64,000 nt of DNA, from NCBI GenBank assembly GCA_934463175.1, contig CAKSIW010000003.1, positions 1-64,000 on the forward strand. Reading direction: 5' to 3'. This DNA is from an uncultured Clostridia bacterium (GTDB lineage Bacteria > Bacillota > Clostridia > Monoglobales > Monoglobaceae). A program made the translations under genes and the position numbers. This document shows, in pieces, positions 28,184 through 36,581 of this stretch. The notes under the pieces are model-generated. The model saw only the letters and a list, made by a program, of their open reading frames with translations, ran no database searches and was not told the origin of the DNA. Numbering within the stretch: the first letter of the stretch is position 1; every line of letters starts with the position of its first letter.

Positions 28184-29884
28184 ATGGCAATTTATCATTT
28201 GGAAGCAAAGGTCATTTCGAGAGGTGTCGGCAGAAGTGCCGTTGTAGCTTCCGCATATATGAGCTGTTCCCGTATATACAACGATTATGACGGAGTGCAG
28301 CACGATTACACAAGAAAGCAAGGGCTTATATATGAACAAGTGCTGTTACCGCCGCAAGCTCCGCCGGAGTGGAAAGACAGGGGCATTTTATGGAACGCCG
28401 TTGAAGAAGCGGAGAAATCAAAGGACAGCAGACTTGCACGGGAACTTGTTGTTGCCTTGCCTGTTGAGTTAAGCAAGGAACAAAATATATCCTTAATATC
28501 CGAATATGTAAAGGACAATTTTGTAGCAGACGGAATGTGCGCCGATTTTTGTATTCACGATACGGACGGGCATAATCCACACGCACATATTATGCTGACT
28601 GTTCGACCGCTTGACAAAAACGGTAAATGGCAGAGCAAAACCGAAAAAGAATATTTGTGCGTTAAAAACGGCGAGGAACGGGGTTTTACATCAGCGGAGT
28701 TTAAGGCGGCACAGGTTGACGGCTGGGAAAAACAATATCAGTATTTTGTCGGAAAAAAGAAAGTATATATGCCGCACTCACAAGCAGAACAGCAAGGCTA
28801 TGAACGAGTTTCAAAATATCCGAAAAGCACACGCTATGGCAGACAAAATCCCATAACAGAGCGTTGGAACAGCGAGGAACAGTTAGAGATATGGCGCAAA
28901 AGCTGGGCGGATATTTCAAATAAATATCTTGAAATTGCAAAATCCGAAAGCCGTATAGACCATCGAAGCCATAAAGAGCGTGGAATTGATGAGCAGCCGA
29001 CCGTACACGAGGGCGTTTATGCAAGAAGAATTGAGAAAAACGGCGGAACTTATGAGCGTTGCGAAATCAACAGACAAATTAAGGCAGATAACAAGGTGTT
29101 GCGTGAAATCAAGTCAGTAATAAAGAAGCTGCTTGAAACCGCCGTACATACAATATCATCACTTGCAAACGCTCTTGAAAAATTGCGTGGCACTATGATT
29201 CATTGCAGATATGTCATAAATTTTGCGGATAAGTGGAAAACCGCAAAGACAACAGAAGCTGCAAGACTAAAAATTCATTGTGATGATTATTCTGCAATCA
29301 TTGCTGAATTAAAATCAAAAATCAGTGAACGCAAGCAGAAACAGGACGAAAAGGCAAAAACGCCTCCGATTAAGATTTTCAAGCATAAGGAATTAACGCA
29401 AGTTATCAATGAACTGTCTGAACAAATTGAAGAACTGCGCATAGAGAAAAATACAATTTTAGCAAACCTCAATACAAATGATATTCAGACGGTTAAAACT
29501 AAAATTGCCGATATTCAAAAAGCTGTTCCCGTTATGGAAAGACACTCAAACGAAAGCAAAACAGGGCTTGACAACGCTCAAAAGGAATATGCCGAGTTAA
29601 AGGAACAGGCGCAGAATTTTGATATTGATGAGCTTTATGATTTACGCAGAAATATACGACCGCAAGTTGAATATGACACAGAAGCGGAATTATATGAGAT
29701 TTACGGCGTTTCATTTTCAAGAGGCATTCTTAACACAGCAAAATCCGAAACCGACAATTACATTGACGGAGCAGAGATTTACTCTGTCCGCCGGCAGCTT
29801 CAAAATTACAAGCAACGGCAAAATGAACAAAAACACGAAAATCATCAGTTTTCTCACGATGATGAGGACGAATTGGAGTTGTAG
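28184..29884 (+). CDS. MobA/MobL family relaxase (MobQ)
   Basis: A 566-residue protein starting at ATG 28184 (MAIYHLEAKVISRG), the conserved MobA/MobL beginning. The reading frame is open further upstream, but that extension crosses the oriT side and has no family similarity. The relaxase domain (1-220) carries the Tyr-containing segment SAYMSCSRIY and the metal-binding triad DGHNPHAHIMLTVRP. RWNSEEQLEIWRKSWADISN is a typical domain end. The C-terminal 250 residues are charged and coiled-coil. It would nick oriT and lead single-strand transfer. No type IV secretion genes are visible, so the element was mobilizable at most. Confidence 0.9.
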   Translation: MAIYHLEAKVISRGVGRSAVVASAYMSCSRIYNDYDGVQHDYTRKQGLIYEQVLLPPQAPPEWKDRGILWNAVEEAEKSKDSRLARELVVALPVELSKEQNISLISEYVKDNFVADGMCADFCIHDTDGHNPHAHIMLTVRPLDKNGKWQSKTEKEYLCVKNGEERGFTSAEFKAAQVDGWEKQYQYFVGKKKVYMPHSQAEQQGYERVSKYPKSTRYGRQNPITERWNSEEQLEIWRKSWADISNKYLEIAKSESRIDHRSHKERGIDEQPTVHEGVYARRIEKNGGTYERCEINRQIKADNKVLREIKSVIKKLLETAVHTISSLANALEKLRGTMIHCRYVINFADKWKTAKTTEAARLKIHCDDYSAIIAELKSKISERKQKQDEKAKTPPIKIFKHKELTQVINELSEQIEELRIEKNTILANLNTNDIQTVKTKIADIQKAVPVMERHSNESKTGLDNAQKEYAELKEQAQNFDIDELYDLRRNIRPQVEYDTEAELYEIYGVSFSRGILNTAKSETDNYIDGAEIYSVRRQLQNYKQRQNEQKHENHQFSHDDEDELEL

Positions 29885-29921
29885 AAATTAAAGAGAAAAT
29901 ACAATTTGTAATTCTTATGTT

Positions 29922-29959
29922 TGTTTCAAAATATGTGCTTTGGCACATACTTTGAAACA
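29922..29959. terminator. Terminator after the relaxase gene
   Basis: TGTTTCAAAATATGTGC pairs with GCACATACTTTGAAACA (one mismatch), followed by AGTTTTTGTG. Confidence 0.8.
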
Positions 29960-29996
29960 AGTTTTTGTGTCTGAACAACAAATTGCAAAAAATGCA

Positions 29997-30025
29997 TTGA
30001 CAGTATAAAAAAATTAAGTTATAAT
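29997..30025 (+). promoter_or_regulatory. Consensus sigma-A promoter of the pyrimidine operon
   Basis: TTGACA (29997-30002), 17 bp, TATAAT (30020-30025) is a perfect consensus match, with transcription expected from about 30032. The next 70 bases are a strong hairpin, so some regulation must act on elongation if the operon is to be made. Confidence 0.88.
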
Positions 30026-30052
30026 AACGCCATAGTAATTCTTTTACAAAGA

Positions 30053-30102
30053 AAAGCGACAGACAAAGGCGTCTCGAACGGGACGCCTTTGTCTGTCGCT
30101 TT
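30053..30102 (+). terminator. Strong leader hairpin with T-rich tail
   Basis: AAAGCGACAGACAAAGGCGT plus C pairs perfectly with the matching arm at 30082-30102, giving a 21-bp stem, followed by ATTTTAT. It lies between the promoter and the first gene, 20 bases downstream of the predicted transcript start, so it is either a leader attenuator or the end of a very short RNA. Confidence 0.75.
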
Positions 30103-30129
30103 ATTTTATATCAAAAGGAAGTGTTATAT

Positions 30130-30909
30130 ATGGCAGCAATCAATAATACAGAAATTATGCTAAAAGACATAGGAATGGTCTATCGCACAAACGATGGCAG
30201 AGATGTAACTGCTTTAACGGGTGTTACACTTGATATAGAAAAAGGCGAATTTGTTTCGCTGGTAGGTCCGTCCGGCTGCGGCAAGACGACACTTCTCCGA
30301 ATTATTGCCGACTTACTTACTCCGTCATCGGGAGATATTAAAATATCTGGTGAAAGTCCTCACGATGCGAGATTGAAGAGAAGATACGGAATTGTATTCC
30401 AAGGCGCTGTGCTTTATGAATGGCGGACTGTAAAGAAAAATATTATGCTTCCGCTTGAAATAATGCACGTTCCGCTCAAAGAACAAAGTGAACGGGCGGA
30501 TAAAATGCTTGAACTTGTCGGACTTACCGAGTTTGCAAACCATTATCCGCATCAGCTTTCGGGCGGTATGCAGCAGAGAGTCGGAATTGCAAGAGCGCTT
30601 GCAATTCAGCCGGAAATTCTTCTCATGGACGAACCGTTCTCTGCACTTGATGAGTTTACAAGAGAGAAATTACATATTGACCTTTTAAAGATTTGGAGAA
30701 AGACAAACAAAACAATTGTATTTGTAACTCATAATATTCAGGAGTCGGTTTTCCTATCCGATAAGGTGTGTGTTCTCTCGCCGCACCCGGGCAGACTTTC
30801 GGCGGTGGTTGATATAAACTTGCCGCGACCGAGAACGATGGAAATGAAAAGCACACCGGAATTTACCGAACTTGTTGCAAAAGTCAGAAACAGTTTTGAA
30901 GGCGTATAA
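30130..30909 (+). CDS. NitT/TauT-type ABC transporter ATPase
   Basis: A 259-residue ATPase of the SsuB/TauB branch. Walker A is GPSGCGKTT, the signature is LSGGMQQRVGIARAL, and Walker B is ILLMDEPFSALD, followed by EFTRE as in this branch, with the switch His in FVTHNIQES. ATG 30130 is preceded by AAGGAAG nine bases upstream, so I prefer it to the GTG at 30121. It energises uptake through the two permeases that follow. By context the substrate is a pyrimidine, hydantoin or ureide. Confidence 0.92.
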   Translation: MAAINNTEIMLKDIGMVYRTNDGRDVTALTGVTLDIEKGEFVSLVGPSGCGKTTLLRIIADLLTPSSGDIKISGESPHDARLKRRYGIVFQGAVLYEWRTVKKNIMLPLEIMHVPLKEQSERADKMLELVGLTEFANHYPHQLSGGMQQRVGIARALAIQPEILLMDEPFSALDEFTREKLHIDLLKIWRKTNKTIVFVTHNIQESVFLSDKVCVLSPHPGRLSAVVDINLPRPRTMEMKSTPEFTELVAKVRNSFEGV

Positions 30910-30929
30910 TTTGTTTGGAGGTGATACTG

Positions 30930-31754
30930 ATGAAAGCTATAAAAAAGCTTGCTGATAAGAAATATTTCATGACAATTGTATGGATTATTCTTATTATTGC
31001 GGTTTGGGAAATATTCGCATTCGTTGTTGCGGCAACAAAGAGAACCCCCGAAAATATTTTGCCGCACCTTTCGGGAATCATTGAATCGGTCATCAACAAA
31101 AGAACAATCAATGGCGGACAAACAGCAATTCAAATGGTAATGACCAATGCGGCGGCAACACTGTCCCGTGCCGGTATCGGATACATTATCGGAATTGTAT
31201 GCGGCTTTATACTTGCACTTTTGATGAGACTGTGGAAACCAATTGAAAAAATTGCTTTTCCGTATCTTATGCTGATTCAGATGATACCGATTTTGGGAAT
31301 GGCACCGATTATAAATGCACTCACCGGCGATATAACGATGAGCCGTGTTGTAATAGCGGCAATACTAACGTTTTACCCGGTTGCAACAAATACTCTTGCC
31401 GGATTCAAATCAGTGAGCCGTGAAAAGCATGAGCTTATGTATTCATATGCGGCGAACAAATTTCAGATATATATTAAAACAATGATACCGGCGTGTGTTC
31501 CGTACTTTTTTACGGGCTTAAAAATTTCGGCACCTATGGCAATCACGGCATCAATTCTTGTTGACACGCTTCAGGGCGGAGTCGGACTGGGGTGTCTGCT
31601 ATCGCAAGCACTGAAGGGTGCAATGACAAGGTATGTTTTCTGGCAGATTGTATTTTTCAGCGCTATAATCGGAATACTCAGCTTTTCGGTAATGGGTCTT
31701 TTGGAATATATCCTATGCCCTTACAAAAGGAAAGCTAAATCGGGAAAGGAGTGA
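30930..31754 (+). CDS. NitT/TauT-type ABC transporter permease 1
   Basis: A 274-residue BPD_transp_1 permease with about six transmembrane segments and the EAA-like coupling loop (HELMYSYAANKFQIYIKTMIP). ATG 30930 follows GGAGGTGAT, and a TTG five codons earlier would overlap that site. The family handles nitrate, sulfonates and thiamine-precursor pyrimidines. It overlaps the frame region of the next permease, showing tight operon packing. Confidence 0.9.
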   Translation: MKAIKKLADKKYFMTIVWIILIIAVWEIFAFVVAATKRTPENILPHLSGIIESVINKRTINGGQTAIQMVMTNAAATLSRAGIGYIIGIVCGFILALLMRLWKPIEKIAFPYLMLIQMIPILGMAPIINALTGDITMSRVVIAAILTFYPVATNTLAGFKSVSREKHELMYSYAANKFQIYIKTMIPACVPYFFTGLKISAPMAITASILVDTLQGGVGLGCLLSQALKGAMTRYVFWQIVFFSAIIGILSFSVMGLLEYILCPYKRKAKSGKE

Positions 31755-31759
31755 TTTGC

Positions 31760-32557
31760 ATGATAAAAAAACGGATTGACTCTGTCACATCAATTCTTTA
31801 TCCGTTAATATTCGGTATTTTAATTGTCGGAATGTGGCAGAACGGCTTTTTGCACAAGCTTTTAAAAACAGATGAATACATATTGCCATATCCGACACGC
31901 ATATTCAGCATTGTTGCAGACAACACGGATAAGATAATGCCTAATGTTGGTGCTTCGATGTTCGTTATAATAATTGGTTTGTTGTTAGGCTCACTGCTTG
32001 GATATGCGGCCGCAATCGGAGCAACGATTTCACCTAGATTCGGCAAAGGCGGACTAACGGTTATATCGGCATTTAATGCAATTCCGATAGTCGCTATGGC
32101 ACCGGTTATTATGAACTGGACAAAGGACGTAAGCTCCGACGCGTCGGTTCGAAGTACGGTTGCAAAGATAATTGTTGTAACGCTTATGTGTATGGCGTCA
32201 ATGAGTATAAACGCATACCGCGGCCTTACCGAACTGAAACCGTTTTCGCTTGATTTAATGAAATCATATGCGGCAGATAAGAGGACTGTATTTTTAAAGC
32301 TAAGATTACCGAACAGTATTCCGTATATATTCACGGCGTTAAAGGTAAGCGTTCCGTCAAGCGTTATCACGGCGCTTGTAAGCGAATACTTCGCGGAATA
32401 CCGAGCCGGAGTCGGCAGGCAAATCCGTGAAAATATTCTTATCGCACAGTATTCGACGGCATGGGCATATATTGCTGTTGCGTGTATTATAGGAATTGTA
32501 CTGTTTGTACTTCTCCTGGCAATAGAGGGTATATATTTAAAGAAAAGAAATACATAA
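31760..32557 (+). CDS. NitT/TauT-type ABC transporter permease 2
   Basis: A 265-residue permease homologous to the preceding one, with the coupling loop LMKSYAADKRTVFLKLRLP and the conserved PSSVITALVSEYFAE. ATG 31760 follows AAAGGAG, five bases after the stop of permease 1. Two distinct permease genes imply a heterodimeric channel, as in several NMT1-dependent importers. Confidence 0.9.
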   Translation: MIKKRIDSVTSILYPLIFGILIVGMWQNGFLHKLLKTDEYILPYPTRIFSIVADNTDKIMPNVGASMFVIIIGLLLGSLLGYAAAIGATISPRFGKGGLTVISAFNAIPIVAMAPVIMNWTKDVSSDASVRSTVAKIIVVTLMCMASMSINAYRGLTELKPFSLDLMKSYAADKRTVFLKLRLPNSIPYIFTALKVSVPSSVITALVSEYFAEYRAGVGRQIRENILIAQYSTAWAYIAVACIIGIVLFVLLLAIEGIYLKKRNT

Positions 32558-32610
32558 AGGCTTTTCTTTAATGTATATAAATATTAAACACAAAGAAAGA
32601 AGGAATTAAA

Positions 32611-33696
32611 ATGAAAGCAAAAAAATTACTGGGAATGTTAACAATAACAGCATTGATTATTTCAATGTTTGCCGGCTGCGGAAGTAAGGAAACATCATCG
32701 GATGCAGACACATCAAAGACGGAAATGACAGATGAAGAACGTATTATATCCGCTGCCGATGAAGGAAAGGTCGGAAACTGGGGACTCGGAAACGAGTATG
32801 AAATTCAGGCGCTTTTGACAAAGTACGGAAAGAGTACCGACTATTTGGTTCAGTCCTTTGATATGGACGGATTTGACGACGGTTCGATTACTCTTGCGTC
32901 GGCAATGACATATAATGAACTCGGATTGGTTGTCAATGATTATGAGGGCGGATACGGCTACGGCGATACTGTAGGAACGATTGATATGAACGACCAGGGA
33001 GTTGCAATGCTTGAAGATAACATATTCTGTACAAAGGAATTTGCAAAAAATAATCCGAACACGGTAAAAGCATTTTTGGCAGCATCGTTAAAAGGCTGGG
33101 AATATGCCTGCGAAAACCCCGATGAAGCTGCGCAGATTGTTTTTGAAGCAGGCTCATCCGTATCGACAGACCATCAGAAGTATATGGCAAAAGAGGTTGC
33201 AAAGCTGATTAAAACCGATACGAAAGGAAATAGTGTTTCGAACTACGGCAAAATGGATGAGGAAGCAATGCAGCAAACTCTTGATTTAGCTAAAAAGTAT
33301 ATTAAACTGGACGATTCGGCAGCTGCAGACAAACTTAACTCTCTTACATTGGAGGATATTCGAGATACATCATATCTTGAAGCAGCAAAGAATAATGATT
33401 TCGGAACGCCCGAAAAGAAAGATGTTTCGATTCAGCTCAAATGGCTGCCACAGGCACAGTTTATGGGATATTTTGTTGCAAAGGCAAAGGGATACTATGA
33501 TGAAGTCGGCTTGAATGTCAATATCGTTTCCGGCGGCGGTGATATTGGTGAAACAACGGCTGTAAATAACGGTACGGTAGATTTCGGCGTAACTTGGGTA
33601 TCAAACTTGATTTCGGCAAACTCCGGCGGTATGAATTTATTGGAAATTGCACAGATTTATCAGAGGTCGGGACTTGTGCTCGTTTACAAAAAGTAA
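32611..33696 (+). CDS. NMT1/ThiY-type solute-binding lipoprotein, circularly permuted
   Basis: A 361-residue lipoprotein (signal LIISMFAGC, Cys23). All blocks of the NMT1/THI5-like (PF09084) fold are present but in rotated order. The chain begins with what is normally the middle (KVGNWGLGNEYEIQALL, 53-69; AMTYNELGLVV; DQGVAMLEDNIFCTKEF; KAFLAASLKGWEYACENPDEA) and only then carries the normal N-terminus (SIQLKWLPQAQFMGYFVAKA, from residue 273; IAQIYQRSGLVLVYKK at the end). A linker at about 245-270 joins the old ends. The family binds pyrimidine-like ligands such as thiamine precursors, so uracil, thymine or a hydantoin fits the operon. The start follows GAAGGA. Confidence 0.88.
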   Translation: MKAKKLLGMLTITALIISMFAGCGSKETSSDADTSKTEMTDEERIISAADEGKVGNWGLGNEYEIQALLTKYGKSTDYLVQSFDMDGFDDGSITLASAMTYNELGLVVNDYEGGYGYGDTVGTIDMNDQGVAMLEDNIFCTKEFAKNNPNTVKAFLAASLKGWEYACENPDEAAQIVFEAGSSVSTDHQKYMAKEVAKLIKTDTKGNSVSNYGKMDEEAMQQTLDLAKKYIKLDDSAAADKLNSLTLEDIRDTSYLEAAKNNDFGTPEKKDVSIQLKWLPQAQFMGYFVAKAKGYYDEVGLNVNIVSGGGDIGETTAVNNGTVDFGVTWVSNLISANSGGMNLLEIAQIYQRSGLVLVYKK

Positions 33697-33708
33697 GGAG
33701 GATGCTTT

Positions 33709-35061
33709 ATGGATTTACTTATAAAAAACGGAACAATTGTAAACGGTTCGGAAAGTTTCAAGGCTGATATAGCCGTTGAAAACGGAAAGATAACACAGAT
33801 AGGCACAGATATTGCACCGACCGATAACACAAAAGTGGTTGATGCGTCCGGGAATCTTGTACTTCCCGGAGCAATCGACGCACACACGCATCTTGCAATG
33901 CCGTTCGGCGGTACGATTTCCTCAGACGATTATTTTGCGGGAACAAGAGCTGCGGCTTGCGGCGGAACTACAACGGTATTTGACTTTGTTTTGCAGGATT
34001 TCGGAGAAACAATGGTTGATGCGGTAAAACGGCGTGATGCAATGTGCGCACCTGTTGCGGCGGTAGATTATTCTTATCATGTTGCGGTAAAGGATGTGAG
34101 CGGCGATTTGCTTGATTCGATTGAGGACGCAGTTAAATTCGGTGTTCCGTCATTCAAGGTGTTCATGGTATATGATTTCGGCGTTACCGACGGCGTGTTC
34201 TATAAGGTACTCAAAAAGGCGAAAGAGTGCGGCGCACTTATAGGTGTTCACGCAGAAAACAATGAAATGGTAAACACGCTCACCGCACAGTACCTGAGCG
34301 AAGGAAAGACAAGCGCATGGTATCACTATATGTCGCGTCCCGAATTTGTCGAGGCGGAAGCAGACATAAGAGCAATACAGTGGGCAAAGGCGCTCGACGC
34401 TCCGCTTTATATCGTTCATCTTGCAAACAAGGAGGGCGTAAAGGCAGTTACACAGGCAAAGGACGAGGGATATAAAATCTACGCAGAAACCTGTCCGCAG
34501 TATCTTGAGTTTACCTGTGATGTATATAAGCGAGAGGACGGAAGAAACTTTGTCTGCTCACCGCCGATGAAGGGCGAAGAAAGCAGACTGGCTCTCTGGG
34601 AAGCAATTAAGAGGGGCGATATAGATACAATAGCAACCGACCATTGCCCGTTCCAATCATACGAAAAGGATTGGGGCAAGGACGATTTTACAAAAATTCC
34701 AAACGGCTGTGCCGGTATTGAAAATATGTATCCGTATATGCTTTCCGCTGCAAACGAGGGCAAAATCACATATGAAAAGGCAGTTGAAATATGCTCCGAA
34801 AATCCTGCTAAAATCTTCGGCTGCCGTGACAAAGGCCGCATATCAATCGGAAAAGATGCCGATATTGTCATTTACAACCCGAAAACGGAGTTTACCATTA
34901 CAAATGATAAAATGCATTCCGACTGCGACCATACAATCTGGGAGGGCGTAAAGCTCAAAGGTTATCCCGAGCAGACCTACTCCAGAGGCAAACTTGTATA
35001 TGACAAAGGCGAATTTGTAGGAGAATCAGGCTGGGGTAAATTTGTAAAATGTAAATTATAA
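33709..35061 (+). CDS. Dihydropyrimidinase / hydantoinase
   Basis: A 450-residue amidohydrolase. It opens the dihydropyrimidine ring to the N-carbamoyl-beta-amino acid (or a hydantoin to the N-carbamoyl amino acid). The binuclear metal site is visible: DAHTHL (two His), the carboxylated Lys in PSFKVFMVYD, GVHAEN, YIVHLANKEG and the Asp of TDHCPF. GGTTTVFDFV is typical of cyclic amidases. The length matches the family. AAGGAGG lies seven bases before ATG, 12 bp after the binding-protein stop. Dihydropyrimidinase and hydantoinase cannot be separated by eye. The neighbouring PreA-like gene favours dihydropyrimidine. Confidence 0.92.
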   Translation: MDLLIKNGTIVNGSESFKADIAVENGKITQIGTDIAPTDNTKVVDASGNLVLPGAIDAHTHLAMPFGGTISSDDYFAGTRAAACGGTTTVFDFVLQDFGETMVDAVKRRDAMCAPVAAVDYSYHVAVKDVSGDLLDSIEDAVKFGVPSFKVFMVYDFGVTDGVFYKVLKKAKECGALIGVHAENNEMVNTLTAQYLSEGKTSAWYHYMSRPEFVEAEADIRAIQWAKALDAPLYIVHLANKEGVKAVTQAKDEGYKIYAETCPQYLEFTCDVYKREDGRNFVCSPPMKGEESRLALWEAIKRGDIDTIATDHCPFQSYEKDWGKDDFTKIPNGCAGIENMYPYMLSAANEGKITYEKAVEICSENPAKIFGCRDKGRISIGKDADIVIYNPKTEFTITNDKMHSDCDHTIWEGVKLKGYPEQTYSRGKLVYDKGEFVGESGWGKFVKCKL

Positions 35062-35099
35062 AGGTATAAAATACAGCAATCAGAAAAGAGTTGATTATA

Positions 35100-36560
35100 A
35101 TGAATATTCGAGATGAAAGTGCAAGATGTCTTTTGTGTGCGAACGCTAAATGCACAAACGCCTGCCCAAAGAATTTTGACCCGGCAAGGATGATAAGGGC
35201 AGTAAGATTTGACAATGCCCGGTGTGCCGCAAAATATATAGATACCGATGTTTGCGCCGAATGTGACGGCAAATGCGAAAGTGCTTGCATACACCCCGAT
35301 TTTGCGTTACGAATCCGCAATATGGCATCGGCTCTTCCAGATTGCGAATATACGGATGAAGTAAACCTTGAAATAGATTTTATTGGAGTAAAGTGCGAAA
35401 ACCCGTTTTTCTTGTCATCATCAATTGTTGCCGGAAATTACGAAATGTGTGCAAACGCATTTCGCACGGGCTGGGCAGGAGCGGTTTTTAAAACAATCGG
35501 ATTTATAAAGCCCGAAGAAACCTCGCCGAGATTTGATGCGATAAGAAAGGAAGGAACGCCGTTTATCGGTTTTAAAAACCTTGAACAGATTTCAGACCAT
35601 AGCTTGGAGGAGAATCTTTCAGACCTGCGGCGGCTTAAAAAAGATTTTCCAAGCAAAATAATCGTTGCATCAATTATGGGTGAAACGGACGAGGAATGGA
35701 CTTCTCTTGCAAAGCTGGTGACAGATGCCGGAGCGGATATTATTGAATGTAATTTCAGCTGTCCGCAAATGGTCGGCGAGGGACTCGGCTCGGATGTAGG
35801 ACAAAATCCTGATTTGGTTATGCACTATACCGAGTGTGTAAAAAAAGGCACATCGCTTCCGGTACTTGCAAAAATGACCCCGAACATCGGAAATATGGAA
35901 ATCCCGGCAATAGCCGCCGTCAAAGGCGGTGCGGACGGCATTGCGGCAATAAACACAATAAAGTGCATCACGGGCTTTGACCTTGAAAATATGCAGCCGT
36001 ATAATGCGGTAAGCGAAAAAACATCGGTTTCGGGATATTCGGGAAAAGCAGTAAAACCGATAGCACTGCGGTTCATAAATGATATGGCAAAATGCAGAGA
36101 ACTTGAAAATGTGCCTTTAAGCGGTATAGGCGGAATCGAGACATGGCACGATGCGGCAGAATTTATTGCGTTAGGCTGTGCAAACGTTCAGATTACAACC
36201 GCTGTTATGCAATACGGTTACCGAATTATTGATGACTTGATTTCGGGGCTCAAGTCGTATATGAAAAGAAAAGGCATAACGCAATTGCGGGATTTGGTCG
36301 GTATCGAACTAAAAACAGTAACAGAGCCCGACAAGCTTGACAGAGCTACCGTTACATATCCCGTATTTGACAAAAAGATGTGCATAGGCTGCGGAAGATG
36401 TTATCTTTCCTGCCGTGATGGTGGTCATCAAGCAATAGATATATCAGATGACGGAAAACCGATTTTCAAAGCGAGCAAATGTGTTGGTTGTCATCTGTGT
36501 TCGTTGGTTTGTCTGGTGGGTGCAATCGGAAAGTCAAAAAGAGTTCAAAAGAAAAGGTGA
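35100..36560 (+). CDS. PreA-like dihydropyrimidine dehydrogenase fused to a PreT-type Fe-S domain
   Basis: A 486-residue protein. Residues 1-85 hold a Cys-rich domain (CLLCANAKCTNACP, CAECDGKCESAC) normally found at the start of PreT or eukaryotic DPD. Next is the FMN TIM-barrel of PreA (about 90-390; NFSCPQM, GSDVGQNP, GIGGIETWHDA, GCANVQI). The C-terminus carries two 4Fe-4S motifs (CIGCGRCYLSC, CVGCHLCSLVC). The FAD/NAD(P)H domains of PreT are absent and no preT gene is in the operon, so the electron donor may be ferredoxin or an unlinked reductase. The Cys that acts as general acid in mammalian DPD appears not to be kept in GSDVGQ; I believe bacterial PreA shares this. ATG 35100 is chosen over the TTG three codons upstream. 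Confidence 0.85.
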   Translation: MNIRDESARCLLCANAKCTNACPKNFDPARMIRAVRFDNARCAAKYIDTDVCAECDGKCESACIHPDFALRIRNMASALPDCEYTDEVNLEIDFIGVKCENPFFLSSSIVAGNYEMCANAFRTGWAGAVFKTIGFIKPEETSPRFDAIRKEGTPFIGFKNLEQISDHSLEENLSDLRRLKKDFPSKIIVASIMGETDEEWTSLAKLVTDAGADIIECNFSCPQMVGEGLGSDVGQNPDLVMHYTECVKKGTSLPVLAKMTPNIGNMEIPAIAAVKGGADGIAAINTIKCITGFDLENMQPYNAVSEKTSVSGYSGKAVKPIALRFINDMAKCRELENVPLSGIGGIETWHDAAEFIALGCANVQITTAVMQYGYRIIDDLISGLKSYMKRKGITQLRDLVGIELKTVTEPDKLDRATVTYPVFDKKMCIGCGRCYLSCRDGGHQAIDISDDGKPIFKASKCVGCHLCSLVCLVGAIGKSKRVQKKR

Positions 36561-36581
36561 TACCGGAAAGGGGGATTTATT

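Noticed and set aside
30026..30120. Riboswitch ahead of the pyrimidine importer
   Set aside because: Only about 20 bases separate the predicted transcript start from the terminator stem, too few for a known aptamer.
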